From the NCBI GenBank assembly GCA_947311455.1, contig CAMZKY010000213.1, positions 1 to 6,675 of the forward strand: 6,675 bases of DNA, in the 5' to 3' direction. The stretch's first letter is position 1. The number at the start of each line of letters is the position of its first letter. This DNA is from an uncultured Marinosulfonomonas sp. (lineage in GTDB: Bacteria; Pseudomonadota; Alphaproteobacteria; Rhodobacterales; Rhodobacteraceae). Below, piece after piece: positions 1-4,271 of this stretch. The position numbers and the translations under genes were made by a program. The notes under the pieces were generated by a model that was not told the DNA's origin, did not search any database, and was given only the letters and a program-made list of their open reading frames with translations.

Positions 1-294
1 ATTTAAGGGACCGCCACAGGCGCTCGATCATCCGGTTATCGATCCAGCGACCTTTGCCATCCATGGATATTTTCACGTCCGCATCTTTCAGTGCCTGCGT
101 CCATTCAAAGCCGGTGAACTGGCTGCCTTGGTCGCTGTTCATGATCTTGGGCTTGCCGTATTTGGCAATGGCCTCCTTCAAGGCTTCGACACAAAAGGCG
201 GCTTCCATGCTGTTGGACAACCGCCAGGACAGAACCTTGCGGCTGTACCAGTCCATGATGGCAACCAGATAGAGGAATCCGCGCTGCATCGGAA
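1..294 (-). pseudogene. IS3-family transposase OrfB fragment (left, inverted copy)
   Basis: On the minus strand this codes for the central part of an IS3 OrfB integrase (rve) domain. It starts at an MQRGFLYLVAIMDWYSRK-like stretch (methionine codon at 287-289) and runs through the NSDQGSQFT and DNRMIERLWRSLK motifs to the window edge. The second catalytic Asp and the Glu are present. The first catalytic Asp (the DITYI segment) is missing, because homology to the right copy stops at 294, just upstream of the IPMQR motif. In-frame reading continues to a stop near 335-337 but no longer matches a transposase. It differs from the right copy at only about five of 96 residues. It cannot make an active enzyme; the part left of base 1 cannot be seen. 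Confidence 0.78.
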
Positions 295-638
295 CTGTCG
301 ATTGACCGACCCAATCAAGTTTGGTGCGTCGATATCACGTACATTCCGATGCAGCGCGGGTTTCTCTATCTGGTCGCCATCATGGACTGGTACAGCCGCA
401 AGGTTTTGAGCTGGCGCCTGTCCAACAGCATGGAAGCCGATTTTTGTGTCGAAGCCCTGAAAGAGGCCATTGCCAAATATGGTAAGCCCGAGATCATGAA
501 CAGCGATCAGGGCAGCCAATTCACTGGGTTTGAATGGACGCAGGCGCTGAAGGATGCCAACATCATGATATCTATGGACGGCAAAGGTCGCTGGATCGAT
601 AACCGGATGATCGAGCGCCTGTGGCGGTCCCTTAAATA
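1..638. repeat. Large inverted repeat: arms 1-294 and 345-638, 50-bp spacer
   Basis: The reverse complement of 1-294 aligns without gaps to 345-638. I counted about 30 mismatches by hand, so identity is near 90%. Many mismatches are silent. The outermost 55-60 bases are identical. Complementarity stops at the 294/345 boundary (bases 295 and 344 do not pair), leaving a 50-bp spacer that codes for the start of the right-hand orfB fragment. The outer end coincides with the window edge, so the true repeat may be longer. Confidence 0.9.
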
Positions 639-804
639 TGAATGCATTTACCTCAATGCATTTGAAACCGGAACTCTGGCACGTACCGGGATCGGAAAAT
701 GGCTGACATATTACAATACAGAGCGCCCACATTCGACCCACGGAATATTGACGCCGAATGAAGTCTATGAAACAAAAACAGAACCAATGAGTTTGGCAGC
801 CTAA
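295..804 (+). pseudogene. IS3-family transposase OrfB, 5'-truncated (right copy)
   Basis: This is the C-terminal two thirds of an IS3-family OrfB, the DDE integrase-type transposase that cuts and joins element ends. Reading in frame from 295 gives an RPNQVWCVDITYIPM segment typical of OrfB, with the first catalytic Asp at 331-333. From the methionine at 349 there are 151 codons. The second Asp is residue 53 (505-507) and the Glu is residue 89 (613-615), with 35 residues between them: the classical D(35)E spacing. The C-terminus carries the family's YYNTERPHS motif and ends at TAA (802-804). All three catalytic residues survive, but the N-terminal part and orfA are gone, so the gene is probably dead. 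A gene caller would probably start it at ATG 349, which is inside the domain and not a natural start. Confidence 0.82.
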
Positions 805-839
805 ATGAAACCATGATCCATCTTAATATGGCTGCTGAC

Positions 840-859
840 TGGTCGAATAAGTAGGACCA
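840..859 (+). other. Possible right terminal end of the IS element
   Basis: The stretch downstream of the orfB stop ends in GTAGGACCA. IS3-family elements normally end in ...CA-3', with a matching TG... at the other end. This is a plausible right boundary about 55 bases after the stop codon. The partner left end and the target duplication are not in the window, so the boundary is tentative. Confidence 0.3.
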
Positions 860-862
860 CCT

Positions 863-896
863 CTCTCCATTAAACTTGTTTAACAGTTTAAGAGAG
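863..896. repeat. Bulged hairpin between the IS end and the ugd terminator
   Basis: CTCTC (863-867) and TTAAACT (870-876) pair with AGTTTAA (885-891) and GAGAG (892-896), leaving a two-base bulge at 868-869 and an 8-base loop. It has no following T-run on the plus strand and a GC-containing flank on the minus strand, so it is not a classic intrinsic terminator. It may be a backup structure protecting the 3' end of the ugd transcript, or a chance repeat. Confidence 0.4.
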
Positions 897-900
897 CACA

Positions 901-937
901 CAAAACACAAAACCCCTCCAGTTTAGTGGAAAGGGTT
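901..937 (-). terminator. Intrinsic terminator of ugd
   Basis: Read on the minus strand, AACCCTTTCCA (927-937) can pair with TGGAGGGGTT (911-920) around a short loop. It is followed by the T-rich run TTGTGTTTTG (901-910). It lies about 30 bases after the ugd stop codon. Stem plus T-tract on the same strand as ugd supports a Rho-independent terminator, although the stem is imperfect. Confidence 0.65.
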
Positions 938-967
938 CGTCGTTCTCAAATCAGAGGATAGAAAGCC

Positions 968-2299
968 CTATTTCTTACCTTCAGACGTCATTTCTGCCCG
1001 CCCAATTGAAACATATTTTTCAAACCCAGCACGCTTGGCATCCTTGGCGCTATAAATGTTGCGCAAGTCTGCCATCAACGGTGTGGCCATCTTGCGTGCA
1101 ATCTTTTTCAAATCAAGCCCGCGAAATTCATTCCATTCCGTCAGGATCACCACTGCATCTGCATTGTTGACCGCCTTATAGGCGTCGTCCAGCCAATGCA
1201 CACCCGGCAAAAGTGCTTCTGCCTCACGGTGACCTTGCGGATCAACAACCCGCACTTTCGCCCCGCCACCGACCAGGGCAGGTACAATCGTCAGCGACGG
1301 CGCATCCCGCATATCGTCGGTATTTGGCTTAAACGTGACGCCCAGCACCGCAATGGTTTTCCCGTTAACAGATCCGCCACACATATCCATAACCTTGTCG
1401 ATCAAGCGGCGTTTGATTTCATCGTTCACCTTGATAACGGTTTCAGTGATATTCATCGGCACCGCATGTTCTTGCCCCATACGGGCCAGTGCACTGGTGT
1501 CTTTGGGAAAGCATGATCCGCCGTACCCCGGACCGGCATGCAGGAATTTGCTGCCAATCCGGCCATCCATCCCCATACCGAGGGCCACGTGTTTCACATC
1601 CGCGCCGGTGCGTTCACACAACGCAGCAATTTCGTTGATAAAGGTGATTTTTGTCGCCAGAAATGCGTTTGCCGCATATTTGATCATCTCGGCGCTTTCC
1701 AGATCGGTATAAACCACCGGAAAATCACGCAAAGATAATGGCCGATAGATGTCATCCATTACTTCTTTGGCGCGATCTGACTGCACCCCTACCACCACAC
1801 GATCAGGGCGCATAAAATCGTCAATAGCCGCCCCTTCACGTAGGAATTCAGGGTTAGATGCCACATCAAAATCCACATCTGGATTGGTTTTCTTAATCAC
1901 CTGCTTTACCTGACGGTTTGTCCCGAGAGGCACGGTAGATTTGGTAACGACAACGGTGTAACCGGTTAATGACGCGGCCACTTCTTCCGCAGCGGCATAA
2001 ACAAAGGTAAGATCGGCGTGGCCATCTCCGCGGCGTGTTGGCGTGCCTACGGCAATAAAAACGGCGTCAGCGCCATCAACGGCTTGCTTCAGATCGCCTG
2101 TAAACGAAAGACGCCCCGCCTTAACGTTTTTTGCCATCAGCTCGTCTAATCCAGGTTCATAGATCGGGACTTCGCCTCGTTCCAGCATTTCGATTTTGTT
2201 AGGATCTTTGTCGACGCAAATCACCTCATGGCCAAAATCTGAAAAACAAACCCCTGATACAAGCCCAACATAGCCTGTTCCAATCATCGCAATACGCAT
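968..2299 (-). CDS. ugd: UDP-glucose 6-dehydrogenase
   Basis: This enzyme oxidises UDP-glucose to UDP-glucuronate with two NAD+, supplying precursors for capsule, exopolysaccharide and lipid A modification; it acts in the cytoplasm. The 443-residue protein has the full family layout. The N-terminal NAD-binding fold has GTGYVGL at 7-13, GTP at 85-87 and KSTVPLGT at 120-127. EFLREG lies at 151-156 and KYAANAFLATKI at 207-218. The active-site GPGYGGSCFPKD is at 256-267 with the catalytic cysteine at 263. The C-terminal UDP-binding domain has GVTFKPNTDDMRDAPS at 320-335. Length is normal for bacterial Ugd. The ATG start is supported by GGAGG (minus strand, 2305-2309) five bases upstream. It is transcribed alone towards the IS remnant and ends at a probable terminator. 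No polysaccharide genes are adjacent in the window. tuaD/udg are synonyms used in other species. Confidence 0.96.
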   Translation of the reverse strand: MRIAMIGTGYVGLVSGVCFSDFGHEVICVDKDPNKIEMLERGEVPIYEPGLDELMAKNVKAGRLSFTGDLKQAVDGADAVFIAVGTPTRRGDGHADLTFVYAAAEEVAASLTGYTVVVTKSTVPLGTNRQVKQVIKKTNPDVDFDVASNPEFLREGAAIDDFMRPDRVVVGVQSDRAKEVMDDIYRPLSLRDFPVVYTDLESAEMIKYAANAFLATKITFINEIAALCERTGADVKHVALGMGMDGRIGSKFLHAGPGYGGSCFPKDTSALARMGQEHAVPMNITETVIKVNDEIKRRLIDKVMDMCGGSVNGKTIAVLGVTFKPNTDDMRDAPSLTIVPALVGGGAKVRVVDPQGHREAEALLPGVHWLDDAYKAVNNADAVVILTEWNEFRGLDLKKIARKMATPLMADLRNIYSAKDAKRAGFEKYVSIGRAEMTSEGKK

Positions 2300-2353
2300 C
2301 TTAGCCTCCGAACTGATAAATCACTGGATACCAAATGTCCCAGCCCCCGCGCC

Positions 2354-2393
2354 CTGTCAATTCCAAACCGCGCTTATGCGCTAAACTGTCAAT
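2354..2393 (-). promoter_or_regulatory. Candidate ugd promoter region with two TTGACA hexamers
   Basis: CTGTCAAT occurs twice, at 2354-2361 and 2386-2393. On the ugd strand each reads as a perfect -35 hexamer TTGACA, and the copies are 32 bases apart, about three helical turns. No convincing -10 box lies 16-18 bases downstream of either; the spacer after the nearer one is very GC-rich. They may be one true -35 box and one decoy, or a directly repeated regulator site. Confidence 0.35.
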
Positions 2394-2437
2394 GTGGCAA
2401 AACCATGGAGTTTTGGCAAAAACTTTGAAATTGCAAC

Positions 2438-2452
2438 TTAGAATCGTTCTTA
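2438..2452. promoter_or_regulatory. Irr-like (iron control element) palindrome
   Basis: TTAGAATCGTTCTTA is an interrupted palindrome with half-sites TTAGAA and TTCTTA, one base from a perfect TTCTAA. This resembles the iron control element bound by Irr, the haem-sensing Fur-family regulator of alphaproteobacteria, as I recall its consensus. It lies just upstream of the -35 box of the membrane protein gene at 2514, about 140 bases from the ugd start. That position would suit activation more than simple blocking. The match is by eye only. Confidence 0.35.
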
Positions 2453-2462
2453 CTTGATTGTT

Positions 2463-2492
2463 TTGGTATGCTTTACTATCTCATACTATAAT
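2463..2492 (+). promoter_or_regulatory. Promoter of the membrane protein gene
   Basis: TTGGTA (2463-2468) and a perfect -10 TATAAT (2487-2492) are separated by 18 bases. The predicted transcript would start near 2499. That leaves a leader of about 15 bases containing AAAGG (2502-2506), seven bases before ATG 2514. This also argues that the longer reading with TTG 2454 as start is wrong, since that start would lie upstream of the transcript. Confidence 0.6.
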
Positions 2493-2513
2493 AGTCAGAT
2501 TAAAGGTGCCCCT

Positions 2514-3023
2514 ATGGCCTATGAACACATCGTTTTAATACATTTGCTTTGCGCAATTTTCTTTCTGGGCGCAATTGCGACCGAGGTGCTGGTGCTTGCG
2601 CCATTGCATCGTCACCTTACCATGGAGGAGTTTCGCAAGATCGAGTTTTTGATGTTCCGTCGTATCCGCCGCACCTATCCAGTGTTTTTATTACCGCTTT
2701 ATGGATCAGGATTCTGGATGTACTGGGTTCATTTATCTGGAGCCGAAAATATTGGTGATTTTGTTGGCAGTGGATTTGGCCTAATGCTAACCATCAAACT
2801 TGGTCTTGCGATGGGGCTATTCACCATTTTTGCAACGGCCCCATATCTATTTATGCCCAAAGTCGCTGCTGGAATGGGGTTCATGCAGAACTTAAAGCAT
2901 TTTTTCATTGTAACCGGAGATGACAGAGATTTCCGCATTGATCGATTTGATGGTGTCCATTATCTGGCATTCGGGCTGGGTATTGTCATCGTAATTATCG
3001 CCAAAACTATGTATTTCGTCTAA
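2514..3023 (+). CDS. Small four-helix membrane protein, possibly haem/CopD-like
   Basis: The 169-residue protein is strongly hydrophobic, with four likely membrane spans at about 4-30, 53-72, 85-110 and 148-168. A basic loop (RKIEFLMFRRIRR, 41-53) comes before span 2 and a charged, Asp/Arg-rich loop (136-146) before span 4. The first span has His10 in IHLLCAIFFLGAI, a pattern also seen in four-helix cytochrome-b-like or CopD/HemJ-type proteins where histidines hold haem or metal; His149 opens span 4. I do not recognise a named family with confidence, and haem binding is only an inference. I chose ATG 2514 because it has an AAAGG ribosome site and follows a good promoter; a TTG start at 2454 would add 20 residues but overlaps that promoter. 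The gene is preceded by an Irr-like palindrome and its stop overlaps that of the convergent HAD gene. Confidence 0.82.
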   Translation: MAYEHIVLIHLLCAIFFLGAIATEVLVLAPLHRHLTMEEFRKIEFLMFRRIRRTYPVFLLPLYGSGFWMYWVHLSGAENIGDFVGSGFGLMLTIKLGLAMGLFTIFATAPYLFMPKVAAGMGFMQNLKHFFIVTGDDRDFRIDRFDGVHYLAFGLGIVIVIIAKTMYFV

Positions 3024-3718
3024 GCCGTTTGAAGCCAGTTCAGAATATACCCAATATCCGGGAAAATCATGTCGGCGTGGGCTTCCAACTCTTGCTCGGA
3101 CGCAACCCCGGTTAAAACACCGATTGTCATCATTCCGGCATTGCGCCCCGCAACCAAATCATGCGCACTATCCCCGACCATGGCAATCTGGGCAGGTTCA
3201 ACATCGATAGCGCCCGAAAACGCCATCAGCATGCCTATCTCGGGCTTTCCTCCATAACCGCTGTCAGAGCCGGCCACAAAATCGAAAAACTCCAGCACTT
3301 GTGCCTTTTCCAGATGCGCTTTGGCTGGCGCTTCACCATCATTTGTTGCAATCCCCAAATGCAAGTCCATCATTTGCAAATGTTGGAAAAACGGTCGCAA
3401 CTCTATCGCCGGATACTGCGGGACCAGCGCCGCCGCCGCATTCAATCGATCCGTCAGGGTGCTAACGTTTTCCCCGTCAAAAAACGGCAACAACGCTGCA
3501 GCAATATCGGGTGGCGTATCAAAAATAACCATCGAATCCGGTGCAAATTTTTCCGCCGCGTAATCATACCCCACCGCAGCGCCCATCAAGGCAGCCTTGG
3601 TTTCGTCTCGTTCGCAGTTTTCATCGATAAACTCTTTAGTCCAAACGCTCCAAGTGGCGTGAAAATCAAAAAGAGTGCCGTCTTTGTCAAATAACAGGGC
3701 TTTGATATCGGGTGCCAA
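3020..3718 (-). CDS. HAD-superfamily phosphatase, phosphoglycolate phosphatase-like
   Basis: The 232-residue cytoplasmic protein has all four HAD motifs. Motif I is DKDGT with nucleophile Asp11 and acid/base Asp13. Motif II is IATND with Thr125. Motif III has Lys158 (GGKPE). Motif IV is GDSAHDL with Asp183 and Asp187. The helical insert between motifs I and II (about 20-100) marks it as a subfamily I enzyme of the Gph/PGP type, which hydrolyses small phosphate esters such as 2-phosphoglycolate. The true substrate cannot be read from sequence. The start is TTG at 3716-3718: no ATG occurs in frame back to the stop at 3749-3751, and GGAG lies at the right distance upstream. The next in-frame Met is residue 45, inside the domain. 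The TAG stop overlaps the TAA of the convergent gene. It is divergent from marR with a 97-base gap. Confidence 0.9.
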   Translation of the reverse strand: MAPDIKALLFDKDGTLFDFHATWSVWTKEFIDENCERDETKAALMGAAVGYDYAAEKFAPDSMVIFDTPPDIAAALLPFFDGENVSTLTDRLNAAAALVPQYPAIELRPFFQHLQMMDLHLGIATNDGEAPAKAHLEKAQVLEFFDFVAGSDSGYGGKPEIGMLMAFSGAIDVEPAQIAMVGDSAHDLVAGRNAGMMTIGVLTGVASEQELEAHADMIFPDIGYILNWLQTA

Positions 3719-3726
3719 ATTTTTTC

Positions 3727-3730
3727 TCCA
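3727..3730 (-). promoter_or_regulatory. Ribosome binding site that fixes the TTG start of the HAD gene
   Basis: On the minus strand GGAG is followed by eight A/T-rich bases and then TTG (3718-3716). This supports TTG as the start. An ATG at 3736-3734 lies in another frame and is not the start. Confidence 0.6.
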
Positions 3731-3780
3731 CGCATGGTTTTCTAACGGCTAGAGTTTTACACTGCATCGCGCAACAATAA

Positions 3781-3823
3781 TTGACACGGCCACCTTAATC
3801 CATGACACTGTCCGAATGACAAT
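3781..3823 (+). promoter_or_regulatory. Candidate marR-rdhA promoter/operator region
   Basis: TTGACA (3781-3786) is a perfect -35 hexamer but has no good -10 box; if used, transcription would start close to ATG 3816. TGACA recurs at 3782, 3803 and 3817. The first two belong to TGACAC direct repeats spaced 21 bases apart, two helical turns. A short palindrome GACACTGTC sits at 3804-3812. MarR proteins commonly repress their own promoter by binding such sites, so this is a plausible operator. The evidence is repeat structure and position only. Confidence 0.35.
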
Positions 3824-4271
3824 AGACACAACTTATCGCCTGCATGAATCTCTTGGGTTTCAGCTTACCATCACCTCTCGGTTTCAGGAGCACCATTTAG
3901 AAGAACAGCTCAAAACGCTGGGCCTAACGCGCATCACATGGTGCATCTTGTTAGCGGTTGAAAATGAAAAAATGGAAAACCCCTCGGATATCGCCAATTT
4001 TGTCGGGATTGACCGCACCGCGGCCTCCCGTGCATTACGGCAAATGGAAAATGACGGCATGATCCGGCGTATTGGCGGAAATTCTGACAAACGCAAAACC
4101 ACGGTTTGTCTAACAACGCTAGGGCAAATTCTGGTCACAAAAGCCACGCCAATGGCGCAAACAACTGCCAGCAATTACAAGAAAAAGCTTTCCGAGGGAG
4201 AATTTGCCACCCTTCGAGCGCTTTTAGCCAAGCTATTGGAGGGGGAAGACACCGCCTTGAAAAGCCTCTGA
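3816..4271 (+). CDS. MarR-family transcriptional regulator
   Basis: The 151-residue protein is a typical MarR winged-helix regulator: a dimer that binds DNA and is usually released by a small, often aromatic, ligand. The N-terminal helices (about 8-35) would form the dimer and ligand region. The helix-turn-helix spans about 55-83 (PSDIANFVGIDRTAASRALR), and the recognition helix is followed by the wing SDKRKTTVCLT at 90-100, containing the family's Asp-x-Arg signature (Asp91, Arg93). C-terminal helices complete the dimer interface. No clear ribosome site precedes ATG 3816, which may fit a leaderless message. Its TGA stop shares a base with the ATG of the dehalogenase gene, so the two are almost certainly one operon. 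Control of that gene is inferred from this arrangement and from MarR-type regulators known beside reductive dehalogenases in other bacteria. The ligand is unknown. Confidence 0.93.
   Translation: MTIDTTYRLHESLGFQLTITSRFQEHHLEEQLKTLGLTRITWCILLAVENEKMENPSDIANFVGIDRTAASRALRQMENDGMIRRIGGNSDKRKTTVCLTTLGQILVTKATPMAQTTASNYKKKLSEGEFATLRALLAKLLEGEDTALKSL

Larger units (their letters stand above)
1..859. mobile_element. Rearranged remnant of IS3-family insertion sequence(s)
   Basis: Two partial copies of an IS3-family transposase gene (orfB) lie head-to-head, one on each strand. There is no orfA, no orfB N-terminus and no left terminal repeat in the window, so neither copy is a complete element. The left copy runs off the window edge. 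The right copy keeps its natural stop codon and about 55 bases of 3' sequence that probably reach the right end of the element near 859. I infer that one element inserted into, or recombined with, a diverged relative and that the result was then deleted. An assembly or amplification chimera is an alternative. Family assignment is firm; the subgroup is not assigned. Confidence 0.8.

Noticed and set aside
178..741. 187-codon open frame on the minus strand spanning both IS arms
   Set aside because: It is antisense to the right orfB copy and crosses the inverted-repeat spacer. Its protein shows no OrfB motifs, while the frames carrying DDE motifs are clear on both arms.
2454..2513. TTG 2454 as start of the membrane protein gene, adding 20 residues
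   Set aside because: The extra segment overlaps the -35/-10 promoter, so it would not be transcribed; ATG 2514 has a good ribosome site.
3802..3819. Five-codon leader frame (M-T-L-S-E-stop) overlapping the marR start as ATGA
   Set aside because: It has no ribosome site and is too short to distinguish from chance.
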